From NCBI RefSeq assembly GCF_001713395.1, contig NZ_CP016450.1:3110001-3174000 (forward strand): 64,000 bases of DNA, read 5' to 3'. Below are positions 9,302-18,478 of this stretch, one piece after another. The position numbers and the translations under genes were made by a program. The first letter of the stretch is position 1. The number at the start of each line of letters is the position of its first letter. The stretch is from Sinorhizobium sp. RAC02 (GTDB lineage: Bacteria > Pseudomonadota > Alphaproteobacteria > Rhizobiales > Rhizobiaceae). The notes beneath the pieces are model-generated. The model was not told where the DNA came from. It did not search any database and saw only the letters and a list, made by a program, of their open reading frames with translations.

Positions 9302-10387
9302 ATGGCCGAAGAAACCTGTCACATGCGCGCCACAAGCCAAAAACCCTCGCCCTGGTGGACGCCCGACGTCCATGCCGATCGCCGGCCGTTCCTGATGGCG
9401 CGAAACCGCATCCAGGCGGCGTTGCGCGGCTGGTTTGCCAGCCACGATTTTGTCGAGGTGGATACCGCGACGCTGCAGGTCTCGCCCGGCAATGAGGCGC
9501 ATCTGCACGCCTTCCAGACCGCCGCGATCGGTCATTCCGGTGCCGAAACGCCGCTCTACCTGCACACCTCGCCGGAATTCGCCTGCAAGAAGATTCTGGC
9601 GGCCGGCGAGCCGCGCATCGCCTGCTTCGCCCATGTCTACCGCAACCGCGAGCGCGGGCCGCTGCACCACCCGGAATTCGCCATGCTGGAATGGTACCGG
9701 GCGGGCGAAACCTATGACGCGCTGATGGCGGATTGCGCGGAGATGCTGGCGCTTGCCGCCGATATCGCGGGGGCTGTGTTGCTGACATACCGCGGCGCGA
9801 CCTGCGACCCTACCCTGACCCCGGAGCGGCTGACCGTGGCGGACGCCTTCCAACGCCATGCCGGCATCGACCTGCTCGCCTCGATCGATCCCGATGGTTC
9901 GACGGACCGGCAGCGCCTCGCCACGGCCATGCAGGTAGCCGGCCTGCGCGTTGCGGACGACGACATCTGGGCGGACCTGTTCAGCCGCGTGCTGGTGGAG
10001 AAGGTGGAGCCGGAACTCGGCTTCGGCCGCGCCACCATCCTGTGCGAATATCCGGTTGCGGAAGCCGCCCTTGCCCGCCCCGCGCCGCATGACCGCCGCG
10101 TTGCCGAACGGTTCGAACTCTATGCCTGCGGCGTCGAACTGGCCAACGCCTTCGGCGAACTGACGGACGCCGCCGAACAGCGTCGCCGCTTCGAGCTGGA
10201 AATGGCGGAGAAGGCGCGTGTCTACGGCGAAACCTATCCGCTCGACGAGGACTTTTTGGCCGCCCTTGCCATCATGCCGGAGGCGAGCGGCATCGCGCTC
10301 GGCTTCGACCGGCTGGTCATGCTGGCGACGGGGGCAGCGCGCATCGACCAGGTGATCTGGGCGCCCGTTGCGGAGACGGCGCCATGA
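9302..10387 (+). CDS. epmA: EF-P--(R)-beta-lysine ligase
   Basis: EpmA is a class II lysyl-tRNA-synthetase paralogue without an anticodon domain; it attaches (R)-beta-lysine to EF-P Lys34. Visible features are the WWTPDVHADRRPFLMARNRI start, the motif 2 region FAHVYRNRERGPLHHPEFAMLEWYRAG, and a motif 3 region ending in GIALGFDRLVMLATG. The start could be ATG 9302 or ATG 9323; neither has a strong ribosome site and homology begins just after the second. The stop overlaps the epmB start (ATGA), so the pair is translationally coupled. Confidence 0.93.
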   Translation: MAEETCHMRATSQKPSPWWTPDVHADRRPFLMARNRIQAALRGWFASHDFVEVDTATLQVSPGNEAHLHAFQTAAIGHSGAETPLYLHTSPEFACKKILAAGEPRIACFAHVYRNRERGPLHHPEFAMLEWYRAGETYDALMADCAEMLALAADIAGAVLLTYRGATCDPTLTPERLTVADAFQRHAGIDLLASIDPDGSTDRQRLATAMQVAGLRVADDDIWADLFSRVLVEKVEPELGFGRATILCEYPVAEAALARPAPHDRRVAERFELYACGVELANAFGELTDAAEQRRRFELEMAEKARVYGETYPLDEDFLAALAIMPEASGIALGFDRLVMLATGAARIDQVIWAPVAETAP

Positions 10388-11445
10388 CGGCGGCGCGCAG
10401 CCTGACGACGGTCGCCGAACTCGTTGACGCCGGCCTCATTGCCGAGGCGAAGCGTGCCGATGCCACCGCCGTTGCCGAGCGTTATGCCGTCGCCGTCACG
10501 CCGCCGCTCGTCTCGCTGATGGATGCCACCGATCCGCTCGACCCGATCGCCCGGCAATTCATCCCCGATGCCGCCGAACTCGTGACGCTGCCGGAGGAGC
10601 GCGCCGACCCGATCGGCGACCTCGCGCACAGCCCCGTCGAGGGCATCGTGCACCGCTATCCCGACCGCGTGCTGCTGAAGGCGGTGCATGTCTGCCCGGT
10701 CTATTGCCGCTTCTGCTTCCGTCGCGAAATGGTCGGGCCGGATGGCCTCGGCACCCTGTCCGCCAAGGCGCTCGATACGGCCATCGCCTATATCGCCGAA
10801 CGGCCGGAAATCTGGGAGGTGATCCTGACCGGCGGCGATCCGTTCGTGCTCTCCCCGCGCCGCTTGCATGCCATCATGGAGCGCCTGGCGACGATCCCGC
10901 ATGTGAAGATCGTGCGTTTCCATACCCGCGTGCCCGTTGTCGATCCCGCGCGCATCGATGCCGCCCTCATTGAGGCGCTGAAAGCCTCCGGCAAGACGAC
11001 CTATGTCGCGCTCCACGCCAACCATCCGCGTGAATTCACGCCGGATGCCCGCGACGCCATCGCCCGTATCGTCGATGCCGGCATCGTTATGATCAGCCAG
11101 ACGGTGCTTTTGAAGGGCATCAACGACGACGCGGCGGTGCTGGCGGAGTTGATGCGCACCTTCGTCGAGAACCGCGTCAAACCCTACTACCTGCACCACC
11201 CCGACCTTGCGCCCGGCACGTCGCATTTCCGCCTGACGCTCGCCGAAGGCCGGGCACTGGTGGAAAGCCTGCGCGGCCGCGTCTCCGGCCTCTGCCAGCC
11301 GACCTACATCCTCGACATTCCCGGCGGACACGGCAAGGTAAGGGCGGATTCGCTTGCCGTCGAAGAGGCGGATGACGGCTGTTTCCGCGTGCGCGATTTC
11401 CGCGGCGAGACGCACGCCTATCCGCCAGAAGACGGCGGGGCGTAG
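10384..11445 (+). CDS. epmB: EF-P beta-lysylation protein, lysine 2,3-aminomutase family
   Basis: EpmB is a radical SAM, PLP-dependent enzyme that converts (S)-alpha-lysine to (R)-beta-lysine for EpmA. The 353-residue protein has the radical SAM cluster motif HVCPVYCRFC (C104, C108, C111), the GGDPF motif, and the PLP-binding lysine in PGGHGKV. Its length fits EpmB rather than the longer catabolic aminomutases. It lacks any partner resembling the hydroxylase EpmC in this window. The coding region ends 19 bases before the convergent chemoreceptor gene. Confidence 0.94.
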   Translation: MTAARSLTTVAELVDAGLIAEAKRADATAVAERYAVAVTPPLVSLMDATDPLDPIARQFIPDAAELVTLPEERADPIGDLAHSPVEGIVHRYPDRVLLKAVHVCPVYCRFCFRREMVGPDGLGTLSAKALDTAIAYIAERPEIWEVILTGGDPFVLSPRRLHAIMERLATIPHVKIVRFHTRVPVVDPARIDAALIEALKASGKTTYVALHANHPREFTPDARDAIARIVDAGIVMISQTVLLKGINDDAAVLAELMRTFVENRVKPYYLHHPDLAPGTSHFRLTLAEGRALVESLRGRVSGLCQPTYILDIPGGHGKVRADSLAVEEADDGCFRVRDFRGETHAYPPEDGGA

Positions 11446-11464
11446 CGCTTAGCCTGCCGATTTA

Positions 11465-13495
11465 TCAAAACTCTTCCCAATCGCCATCCGGCCCCTTGTC
11501 CTGGCGGACGCCGAGTGCTCCGGCCAGCTTTTCACTGAGCGCGAGCGCCGGCGAACTGACCGGGCGCGCACCGCTGCCGGCCGGCTTGACGTTCCACTGG
11601 CCGGGCGACTTGCGGACGAGCGTGGGCGCCGGGGCAATGGGTGGTGCCGCCGGAGTGGACGGCACAACGTGGAGATGGGGGGCCTGCCTGCTGTGGCCCG
11701 CCGCCGTGCTGCCGCCGACGTTGAAGCGGCCGATCAGCGCGTTCAGCGCCTGCACTTCCGAGGCGAGGCCGTGGCTTGCCGCTGTCGTTTCCTCGACCAT
11801 CGCGGCATTCTTCTGCGTGCCCTGATCCATCGCGTTGACGGCGGTGTTGATTTCCTGAAGGCCGGTCGATTGTTCGCGCGCAGCCTCGACGATCGCCTGC
11901 ACGTGGCTGTTGATCTCCTGCACCTCGGTGACGATGGTCTGGAGCGAGCGGCCCGTATCGCCGACGAGCGACACGCCGGTGCGCACCTGCTCGCCGGACG
12001 TGTTGATCAGCGTCTTGATTTCCTTGGCGGCCTTGGCCGAGCGCTGGGCAAGCTCGCGGACTTCCTGCGCCACGACGGCAAAACCCTTGCCGGCCTCGCC
12101 CGCGCGGGCCGCTTCGACGCCCGCGTTCAGGGCGAGCAGATTGGTCTGGAAGGCGATGTCGTCGATGACGCCGATGATGCTGGTGATTTCGCTCGAGGAC
12201 TTTTCAATTTCCTGCATCGCAGCAACGGCACGGCGCACGATCTCGCCGGATTTTTCGGCGCCCGAGCGGGTGCGGCCGACGAGCGCGCCCGCCTCTTCCG
12301 CCCGCTTGGTCGAATCCCGGACTGTCGTCGTGATCTGTTCGAGTGCTGCGGCCGTCTCCTCGACGGAGGCGGCCTGCTGCTCGGTGCGGCGCGACAGGTC
12401 ATCGGCAGCGGCGCGGATCTGGCTGGCACCGGCATCGATCGCCCGGGCATTTTCGCCGACTTCGCGCAGCGCATCGCTGAGGCGAGAGACCGAGGCGTTG
12501 AAATCCTCGCGCAGCCGGTCGAGATCACCATCGAACGGCTGTTCGATGCGGCACGTCATGTCGCCGGCAGCAAGCTTGCCGAGCGCGTCGGCGAGGCTTG
12601 CGACGGCTTCCTGCACGCGGCCGCTGTCGCGGGTGCGCTCGGCCTCGCGGGCCTGGCGTTCGCCGTCCGCCCGGCGGCGGTCGTCCTCGCTCTGGCGTTC
12701 CAGGCGCTGGCGCTCGGCGGCATTGTCGCGGAAGATGGCAACGGTGCCGGCCATCTCGCCGATTTCGTCCGTGCGGTCGGCGTGCGGGATCGTAACGGTC
12801 GTATCGCCGCCGGCCAAGCGCTTCATCGCGGCCCCGAGGCCATTCAGCGGCTTCACAACGCGGCGGTTGACCAGGAAGATGGCGGCGATCGCGATGCCCA
12901 TCGCGACGGCAAGCGACGCCCAGGTCAGGGCGAAGGCAGAGCCTTCCTCGCTATGGGCGGCAAGGATCGTCTCTTCGGTGACCTTCTGCGTGCGGGCGAC
13001 GAGATCGTTGAGCGAGGCGGTGATCGCGTCGGCACTCGCCTGCATCGGCCCCTTGTAGACTTCCAGTGCCGGCCCCTTGGCGGCGATGGCGGAAAACTGG
13101 ATGAGCTTTGCCGACTCGTCGATATAGGTCTTCAGCGTCGCCTTGATGCTGTCGACTTCCGTTACCGTCGCCGCATCGCCGCTGTTGGCGGCACCATAGC
13201 TGTCGACCATACCGGCAAAGGCATCGGCGCGTTCCTTGATGCGCGCCTCGATGCGGCCAATCTCGTCCGGGTCCATCGACAGCAGGTGTTCGGAATAGGT
13301 CGCGTTGAGCTCGGAGAAGGCGTGGCTCAGCTGCAGGATGCTGCTCATCTGCGGCATGCGTTCCGCGCCGATACGCTCGATATGGCCGGTCATCGTCGAC
13401 AGCGAGCGGAAGGCGACGGCGCCTTGCAGGGCACCCAACACGACCATGAGGACGAAGAGCGCGGGCAGGAGCCTGCTGATCCGGACATTACGCAT
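11465..13495 (-). CDS. Methyl-accepting chemotaxis protein
   Basis: This is a 676-residue transmembrane chemoreceptor. It has TM1 near residues 10-30, a four-helix-bundle-type periplasmic domain, TM2 near 180-205, a HAMP domain starting [21 protein letters not shown], and a second HAMP-like segment at [19 protein letters not shown]. The cytoplasmic signalling hairpin has the tip region [35 protein letters not shown]. The C terminus ends DWEEF, matching the xWxxF pentapeptide that tethers CheR/CheB. The ligand is unknown. AGGGAA precedes the start, and the gene is divergent from the EI24-domain gene. Confidence 0.93.
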   Translation of the reverse strand: MRNVRISRLLPALFVLMVVLGALQGAVAFRSLSTMTGHIERIGAERMPQMSSILQLSHAFSELNATYSEHLLSMDPDEIGRIEARIKERADAFAGMVDSYGAANSGDAATVTEVDSIKATLKTYIDESAKLIQFSAIAAKGPALEVYKGPMQASADAITASLNDLVARTQKVTEETILAAHSEEGSAFALTWASLAVAMGIAIAAIFLVNRRVVKPLNGLGAAMKRLAGGDTTVTIPHADRTDEIGEMAGTVAIFRDNAAERQRLERQSEDDRRRADGERQAREAERTRDSGRVQEAVASLADALGKLAAGDMTCRIEQPFDGDLDRLREDFNASVSRLSDALREVGENARAIDAGASQIRAAADDLSRRTEQQAASVEETAAALEQITTTVRDSTKRAEEAGALVGRTRSGAEKSGEIVRRAVAAMQEIEKSSSEITSIIGVIDDIAFQTNLLALNAGVEAARAGEAGKGFAVVAQEVRELAQRSAKAAKEIKTLINTSGEQVRTGVSLVGDTGRSLQTIVTEVQEINSHVQAIVEAAREQSTGLQEINTAVNAMDQGTQKNAAMVEETTAASHGLASEVQALNALIGRFNVGGSTAAGHSRQAPHLHVVPSTPAAPPIAPAPTLVRKSPGQWNVKPAGSGARPVSSPALALSEKLAGALGVRQDKGPDGDWEEF

Positions 13496-13634
13496 GACAG
13501 TTCCCTGATTTTCTTGGGTCGCACGGCGTCGTGCGTGTACGCGAAAGTCTAGGTTGGGTCATTTAACGCAGGCTTAATAGGCGGCCATAACCTCCTGCCT
13601 TGCCGGGCGCTTTTCCACACCCTACATGCCTGCC

Positions 13635-13735
13635 GCAGACCCCCGGAAACCGGAAACGATTTACGGGGGTCTGCACGCAGTAAAAAGCACGACAGCGGCC
13701 TTTGCGCATCATGAATGGCGCGCAAAGGTCGCTGT
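13635..13735 (+). other. Two consecutive strong inverted repeats in the leader of the EI24-domain gene
   Basis: Stem 1 has perfect eleven-base arms GCAGACCCCCG (13635-13645) and CGGGGGTCTGC (13664-13674) around an 18-base loop containing GGAAAC twice. Stem 2 has sixteen-base arms (13692-13707 and 13720-13735), ACAGCGGCCTTTGCGC against GCGCAAAGGTCGCTGT, with one G-T-compatible mismatch and a 12-base loop. Stem 2 ends 19 bases before the start codon, just ahead of the CAGGAG ribosome site. It could be an RNA leader, a small RNA or a dispersed palindrome. Neither stem is followed by a T-run. Confidence 0.6.
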
Positions 13736-13754
13736 AGGCGAACAGGAGTTTCCG

Positions 13755-14480
13755 ATGATCTTCAACGCTGCCCGGCTCTCGCTTAGCAATCTCTTCGCTC
13801 CCGAGACGCGCGGCGTCTTCTGGAAGGTCATCGGGCTCACGCTTCTCGCCCTCGTCGTCATCTGGTTCGGCCTGCGGGAGAGTTTTGTCGCCTTCGCCTG
13901 GCCATGGCTGCAAGGGGCTGTCATGCCCGACCTGCCGGAATGGGCCGGCTGGCTCACCTTCGTCTTCGGCATCATCGCAAGCCTTGGCCTGGCGCTTGGC
14001 CTCGCGTTGCTGCTGGCGCCCGTGACGGCCATCATCGCCGGCTTCTTCCTCGACGACGTCGCCGAGGTCATCGAGAAGCGCGATTACCCGACGGAAACAC
14101 CGGGCACGGCATTGCCGCTCGGCCAGGCGATTGCAGGCTCGATCAAGTTCCTCGGCGTCGTCATCCTCGGCAACCTCATCGCACTGTTCCTGCTGTTCAT
14201 TCCCGGCGTCAATCTCGTCGCCTTCTTCCTGGTCAACGGCTACCTGCTCGGCCGGGAATTTTTCGAGTTCGCGGCGATGCGCTACCGGACCCCTGCGGAG
14301 GCGCGGCTGTTTCGGGCCAAACACGCCTCCACCGTTCTTCTCGCCGGCCTGCTTATCGCCGCGTTCCTCGCGGTCCCGATCGTCAACCTGCTGACGCCGC
14401 TCTTCGCCGCCGGCCTCATGGTGCATCTCCACAAGGCCTTGAGCCGCAAGGATCCGGGCTTCTCACTGCGGCAGAACTGA
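13755..14480 (+). CDS. EI24/CysZ-like integral membrane protein
   Basis: This 241-residue inner-membrane protein of the EI24 (CysZ) family has hydrophobic segments near residues 22-40, 66-98, 130-165 and 195-225. Family members have been linked to sulfate uptake in enterobacteria, but here there are no cys genes nearby, so the transport role is only a family-based suggestion. The start at 13755 has CAGGAG upstream; the open frame to 13626 passes through the stem-loops and is rejected. The last 18 bases overlap the convergent VOC gene. Confidence 0.82.
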   Translation: MIFNAARLSLSNLFAPETRGVFWKVIGLTLLALVVIWFGLRESFVAFAWPWLQGAVMPDLPEWAGWLTFVFGIIASLGLALGLALLLAPVTAIIAGFFLDDVAEVIEKRDYPTETPGTALPLGQAIAGSIKFLGVVILGNLIALFLLFIPGVNLVAFFLVNGYLLGREFFEFAAMRYRTPAEARLFRAKHASTVLLAGLLIAAFLAVPIVNLLTPLFAAGLMVHLHKALSRKDPGFSLRQN

Positions 14481-14888
14481 CGCTTCGTAGAGCGCGACAT
14501 ACTCGCCCTTCGGCGGGATCGGCTTTATGACGTCGATCAGCACGCCGTTCGGATCGGCCGTGATGAAATGGCGCTGGCCAAAATCCTCGTCGCGGAGATC
14601 GAGCAGGATCGGAAGGCGCGCGGCGCGCAGGGCATCGTAGACGGCATCGACATCCTCCACCTCGAAGTTCAACAGCAGGCCTGAGACCTTGCCGCGGCCG
14701 ACGGCGGGGATCGTCGAATGCGCGCCGTCGAGCACGGCGAGCGTCACCTTCTCGTCTTCCCTGGACTGGAGATGGTTGTACCAGCCGCTGTCGAAGAGAG
14801 ATTCGAATTTGAAATGGGTCTCGTAGAAGGCGGCGGTACCGGCCACGTCGTCAGTCATGATCACGGGATAGTAGCTGGTCGTTTTCAT
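14463..14888 (-). CDS. VOC (glyoxalase/bleomycin-resistance) family protein
   Basis: This 141-residue single-module vicinal-oxygen-chelate protein begins [26 protein letters not shown] and has the second half-repeat [17 protein letters not shown]...[14 protein letters not shown]. Family members bind a metal and act as lyases, dioxygenases or drug-binding proteins; the substrate here is unknown. The start at 14888 follows AAAGGGAAAGAG. It is divergent from a TetR gene with palindromic operators between them, so it is very probably the regulated target of that repressor. Confidence 0.86.
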   Translation of the reverse strand: MKTTSYYPVIMTDDVAGTAAFYETHFKFESLFDSGWYNHLQSREDEKVTLAVLDGAHSTIPAVGRGKVSGLLLNFEVEDVDAVYDALRAARLPILLDLRDEDFGQRHFITADPNGVLIDVIKPIPPKGEYVALYEASVLPQ

Positions 14889-14909
14889 CTCTTTCCCTTT
14901 CGTGAAAAT

Positions 14910-14961
14910 AAACATACAATCTGTATGTTTTTATCAATTAACATACGTGCAGTTTGTATGT
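14910..14961. promoter_or_regulatory. Likely TetR operators between the VOC and TetR genes
   Basis: Site 1 (14910-14930) is a perfect palindrome AAACATACA-ATC-TGTATGTTT. Site 2 (14941-14961) has the same half-sites ACATAC and GTATGT but with nine rather than five bases between them. The ACATAC/GTATGT pattern resembles AcrR-type operators. Site 1 lies 22 bases upstream of the VOC start and site 2 lies 11 bases upstream of the tetR start, so both directions can be repressed. Confidence 0.8.
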
Positions 14962-14972
14962 AAAGAGGGAAA

Positions 14973-15548
14973 ATGGCTCGCAGCAACAAGGAACGCACCG
15001 AGGCAACACGCCTCGCGTTGATCGAGGCGGCGCGGCGGCTTTTCGTGGAAAAGGGTTACGCAGAGACGGCGACGCCGGACATTGTGGCGGAGGCCGGGGT
15101 GACGCGCGGCGCGCTCTACCATCATTTCGAGGACAAGAAAGCGCTGTTTCGCGCGGTGCTCGAACGTGAAGGTGAAGCCGTGGCAGCCCACATCGAAGAG
15201 AGAGCGGTGCGGAGCAAATCACCGCGGGAGGCACTCTTGCACGGGGCGTCCGCCTATTTCGACGCCATGATCAAGCCCGGCCGCACACGCCTGCTCCTGC
15301 TCGAAGCGCCGGCGGTGCTCGGGCTGGAAAGCGTCGTTGCGATCGATCGGCAGAATGCCGAAGCGACGCTGAAGGCAGGCCTATCGGACTTCCTTGGAGC
15401 AGGAGCGAATACCGCAACACTCCAGGCACTGACGGAAATGCTCTCCGCCGCCTTCGACCGCGCGGCGATCGCCATCGAGACCGGCGCCGACCGCACGACC
15501 TATGAAAGCGCGATCGCCGACCTGCTCGACGGTCTCGTCAGGGCGTAG
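14973..15548 (+). CDS. TetR/AcrR-family transcriptional repressor
   Basis: This 191-residue repressor has the N-terminal helix-turn-helix TPDIVAEAGVTRGALYHHFEDKKALF (about residues 32-58) and an alpha-helical ligand domain. GAGGGA precedes the ATG. The intergenic palindromes identify it as the probable autoregulated repressor of the divergent VOC gene. Its ligand is unknown. The 3' end overlaps nth by eleven bases, tail to tail. Confidence 0.92.
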   Translation: MARSNKERTEATRLALIEAARRLFVEKGYAETATPDIVAEAGVTRGALYHHFEDKKALFRAVLEREGEAVAAHIEERAVRSKSPREALLHGASAYFDAMIKPGRTRLLLLEAPAVLGLESVVAIDRQNAEATLKAGLSDFLGAGANTATLQALTEMLSAAFDRAAIAIETGADRTTYESAIADLLDGLVRA

Positions 15549-16302
15549 GGCCGTAGAGCTGCGCCGGCAGTTCCACCAGGGGCGCCGGCACGTCGCAGGA
15601 CTTTTCCGGCGATCGACAGAGATCGGCGATGACGCAGTGCTCGCATTCCGGCCTGCGCGCCTTGCAACAGTAGCGCCCGTGCAGGATCAGCCAGTGGTGC
15701 GCATGATAGAGATATTCGTCGGGAATGATGCGGATCAGCCGATCCTCCACCTCGTCCGGCGTTTTCCCGGGCGCCAGCAGCAGCCGGTTGGCGATGCGGA
15801 AAATATGCGTGTCGACCGCCATCGTCGCCTGCCCGAAGGCCATGGAGAGCACGACATTCGCCGTCTTGCGCCCAACGCCCGGCAACATAATGAGCTCTTC
15901 CCGCGTGCGCGGCACCTCGCCGCCGAAGCGCTCAATCAGCATCTGGCTGAGCGCGATGACGTTCTTCGCCTTGTTGCGGTAGAGCCCGATCGTCTTGATG
16001 TAGTCGCGAACCTTCTCTTCGCCGAGAGCCAGCATCTTTTCCGGCGTGTCGGCAATGGCAAAGAGCGCGCGCGTCGCCTTGTTGACGCCGGCATCCGTCG
16101 CCTGCGCGGAGAGTGCCACGGCGACGACCAGCGTGAAGGGATTGACGTGTTCCAGCTCGCCCTTCGGCTCAGGCCGCTGGATGGAGAAGCGCCGGAAAAC
16201 CTCCTTCAGCTCGTCCTGCGAATAGAGGCTCTTCGGCCGCGCCGGCGCCTTGCGACGGGGCGAGGCGGAGCTCGGCTTCTTTTTGATCGTCCCGTTTTCC
16301 AT
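15538..16302 (-). CDS. nth: Endonuclease III (DNA glycosylase/AP lyase)
   Basis: Nth removes oxidised pyrimidines and cleaves the abasic site. The 254-residue protein has the helix-hairpin-helix LPGVGRKTANVV with the catalytic Lys (K146), the catalytic Asp in VDTHIFRIANRL (D164), and the C-terminal 4Fe-4S site C-x6-C-x2-C-x5-C in CKARRPECEHCVIADLC. A lysine/proline-rich N-terminal extension of about 25 residues precedes the core. It is divergent from a DUF2244 gene, with a family B repeat in the shared intergenic region. Confidence 0.96.
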   Translation of the reverse strand: MENGTIKKKPSSASPRRKAPARPKSLYSQDELKEVFRRFSIQRPEPKGELEHVNPFTLVVAVALSAQATDAGVNKATRALFAIADTPEKMLALGEEKVRDYIKTIGLYRNKAKNVIALSQMLIERFGGEVPRTREELIMLPGVGRKTANVVLSMAFGQATMAVDTHIFRIANRLLLAPGKTPDEVEDRLIRIIPDEYLYHAHHWLILHGRYCCKARRPECEHCVIADLCRSPEKSCDVPAPLVELPAQLYGPTP

Positions 16303-16315
16303 GATGCTCTATCGC

Positions 16316-16364
16316 CGCATGTTGTTATCGCAAAACCGCTGCACACTTTTGCGCAACATGCTCT
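16316..16364. repeat. Dispersed palindromic repeat, family B, copy 1
   Basis: The segment has outer arms GCATGTTG and CAACATGC and inner arms CGCAAAA and TTTTGCG, so it folds as a two-tier hairpin. A diverged copy in opposite orientation is at 28397-28444. It occupies the nth-DUF2244 divergent region, so it may carry or disturb promoter elements there. Confidence 0.6.
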
Positions 16365-16377
16365 ATAATCGTCAGTC

Positions 16378-16878
16378 ATGACGCAAGGCAACGCCGACAT
16401 GACGATGAACGACCTGCCGGTCTTCTCCGCGGAACTCCACCCCTACCGCTCGCTGGGGCGGAACGGGCATCGCATATTCTTCATCATCGCGGGCGCGCTC
16501 ACCCTTGCCCATATGGCCGTCTTCCTGATTTCCGGCGCCTGGCCCGTCATGCTGTTCTTCGGCCTCGATTTCGGCATCCTGATCGGCGCCTTCTGGCTGA
16601 ACAACCGGGCGGCAAAGGCGCGCGAGGTCGTGTCGCTCTCGCGCACCAACATCTCGATCCGCAAGATCAGTCCGTCGGGCCGCGAGACCGAACACGTCTT
16701 CAATCCGTTCTGGGCGCGCTTCCTTGTCTCGCGCAAGCCGAAGATCGGCATCACCGCCATGCATGTCAGCGGCGACGGCCGCGAGACCGATGTCGGTACA
16801 TTCCTGCCCCTTGACGATCGCGAACGCTTCGCCTCCGCCTTTTCCGGCGCGCTTGCCCGGGTCAAACGCGGCTACTAG
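16378..16878 (+). CDS. DUF2244-family membrane protein
   Basis: This 166-residue protein belongs to a family found almost only in Proteobacteria. It has two close hydrophobic segments near residues 34-75 (FFIIAGALTLAHMAVFLIS and VMLFFGLDFGILIGAFW), then a cytoplasmic C-terminal half starting NNRAAKAREVVSLSRTNISI. Function is unknown. ATG codons at 16378, 16399 and 16405 are all possible starts; none has a strong ribosome site. The Ada-like gene follows about 70 bases later on the same strand. Confidence 0.75.
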   Translation: MTQGNADMTMNDLPVFSAELHPYRSLGRNGHRIFFIIAGALTLAHMAVFLISGAWPVMLFFGLDFGILIGAFWLNNRAAKAREVVSLSRTNISIRKISPSGRETEHVFNPFWARFLVSRKPKIGITAMHVSGDGRETDVGTFLPLDDRERFASAFSGALARVKRGY

Positions 16879-16947
16879 CGAGTCCGGCAGGAATCGGGTG
16901 GCGAGCATGCTCCAAGCGTGCTTTTCTGGCGGCACAGGAGAAGACCA

Positions 16948-17820
16948 ATGAACATTGCCGCGACTTTGCAAACCGACATCACGCCCGAGGGCGACGACTA
17001 TGCGACCGTCCGCCGGGTCATCGAGATGATCACCGAGGATTATCGCGACCAGCCAGGCCTGGAAGACATTGCCGGCCGGCTCGATCAGTCACCGACGCAG
17101 TTGCAGAAGACGTTTACCCGCTGGGCCGGGCTTTCGCCAAAGGCGTTCCTGCAGGCCGTGACGCTCGACCACGCCAAGCGCCTGCTGCGCCAGGAGGACC
17201 TGCCGCTGCTCGAAACGAGTTTCGAGGTCGGTCTCTCCGGCCCGAGCCGGTTGCACGATCTGTTCGTCACGCACGAGGCCATGTCGCCCGGCGAGTGGAA
17301 GGCGCGCGGCGCGGGTCTTACGATCCGCTACGGCCTGCACCCCTCGCCCTTCGGCGGCGCGCTCGTCATGATCACCGATCGCGGCCTTGCCGGCCTCGCC
17401 TTCACCGACGAGGCGGACGGCATGGACGCCTTCGAGGACATGTCCTCGCGCTGGCCGAACGCCATCTATGTCGAGGACAGCGAGGCAACGGCCCCCTATG
17501 CGGAGCGCATCTTCGATCCGGAACGCTGGAACGCGGAAGAACCGTTGCGCGTCGTTTTGATCGGCTCGGACTTTCAGGTCCGGGTCTGGGAGGCGCTGCT
17601 ACGCATTCCGATGGGCTGCGCCGTCACCTATTCGTCGATCGCCCAAAAGCTCGGCCAGCCGACCGCTTCGCGCGCCGTGGGCGCCGCCGTCGGGCGAAAC
17701 CCCATTTCCTTCGTTGTGCCGTGCCACCGGGCGCTCGGCAAGAGTGGGGCGCTTACCGGCTACCATTGGGGCCTGACGCGCAAGCGCGCCATGCTGGGCT
17801 GGGAATCGGGCAAGGCCTGA
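16948..17820 (+). CDS. Ada-like AraC regulator/O6-methylguanine-DNA methyltransferase fusion
   Basis: The 290-residue protein fuses an AraC-type DNA-binding domain (about 20-120, LEDIAGRLDQSPTQLQKTFTRWAGLSPKAF) to a suicide methyltransferase domain with the active site VPCHRALG (C259). It lacks the N-terminal cysteine-zinc domain of full Ada that repairs phosphotriesters and senses methylation. How its activator domain would be switched on is therefore unclear. The start at 16948 has ACAGGAGA upstream. It ends eight bases before the convergent TetR gene. Confidence 0.9.
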   Translation: MNIAATLQTDITPEGDDYATVRRVIEMITEDYRDQPGLEDIAGRLDQSPTQLQKTFTRWAGLSPKAFLQAVTLDHAKRLLRQEDLPLLETSFEVGLSGPSRLHDLFVTHEAMSPGEWKARGAGLTIRYGLHPSPFGGALVMITDRGLAGLAFTDEADGMDAFEDMSSRWPNAIYVEDSEATAPYAERIFDPERWNAEEPLRVVLIGSDFQVRVWEALLRIPMGCAVTYSSIAQKLGQPTASRAVGAAVGRNPISFVVPCHRALGKSGALTGYHWGLTRKRAMLGWESGKA

Positions 17821-17827
17821 CGCCGGC

Positions 17828-18439
17828 TCAGGCGGCCGGCTTTGTGACAATGCCGCAGAGAACCGCATCGACCACGGCGTCGATTTCCGCGTCGGAGACA
17901 TCAAGCCGCTCGGTCAGCAACCGGCCCCAGGCGAAGCTCGACAGGATTTCGGTGATCAGTTCAGGCTGCACGTCCGGGCGCACCTCGCCGCGCGCCTGCG
18001 CCTTCTCGATGATCCTGCCGCTCTGGCTGCGACGGACCGCCATATAGGCGGAAAGGGCTGCGAGTGCGGCAGGCTCGCCCTGGGCCTTGGCCACCACGCT
18101 GCGGAAAAGTTCGCCGCTGGCACCTTCCCGCCACGTCTGCATGAGGCCGGAAAGATAGGCGCGCAGGTCTTCGCGCACATTGCCTTTATCAGGAAAGATG
18201 AAATTGATGCGCTTCTGGCTGTGATAGACGTCAAGCAGCAGCGCGGCCTGCGAGGGCCACCAACGATAGATCGTCGGCTTGCCGGCGCGGGCGCGGCGCG
18301 CCACCGCCTCGATAGAGAAGCCCCCGAGCCCGTTTTCCACCAGCACGGCCTCGGCCGCCGCGAGAATGGCCGCCTGGCTGTCCGGATTGCGCGTGGCGCC
18401 GATCGAGCGGCGTGCCGGCTTGCTGTCTGCCTCGGTCAT
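17828..18439 (-). CDS. TetR-family transcriptional repressor
   Basis: This 203-residue TetR protein has the recognition region FSIEAVARRARAGKPTIYRWWPSQAALL (about residues 41-68) and a ligand domain of the type common in efflux or detoxification regulators. It is divergent from a 78-residue membrane protein, with an extended perfect palindrome between them that is the likely operator. Ligand unknown. Confidence 0.9.
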   Translation of the reverse strand: MTEADSKPARRSIGATRNPDSQAAILAAAEAVLVENGLGGFSIEAVARRARAGKPTIYRWWPSQAALLLDVYHSQKRINFIFPDKGNVREDLRAYLSGLMQTWREGASGELFRSVVAKAQGEPAALAALSAYMAVRRSQSGRIIEKAQARGEVRPDVQPELITEILSSFAWGRLLTERLDVSDAEIDAVVDAVLCGIVTKPAA

Positions 18440-18478
18440 GACATTTCCTTTTTCATTGCTTTAGCACGCCGAGCACTT

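Noticed and set aside
11669..13552. 627-codon plus-strand open frame opposite the chemoreceptor gene
   Set aside because: The minus-strand frame encodes a complete MCP with HAMP and signalling domains; the opposite frame has low-complexity composition and no domain.
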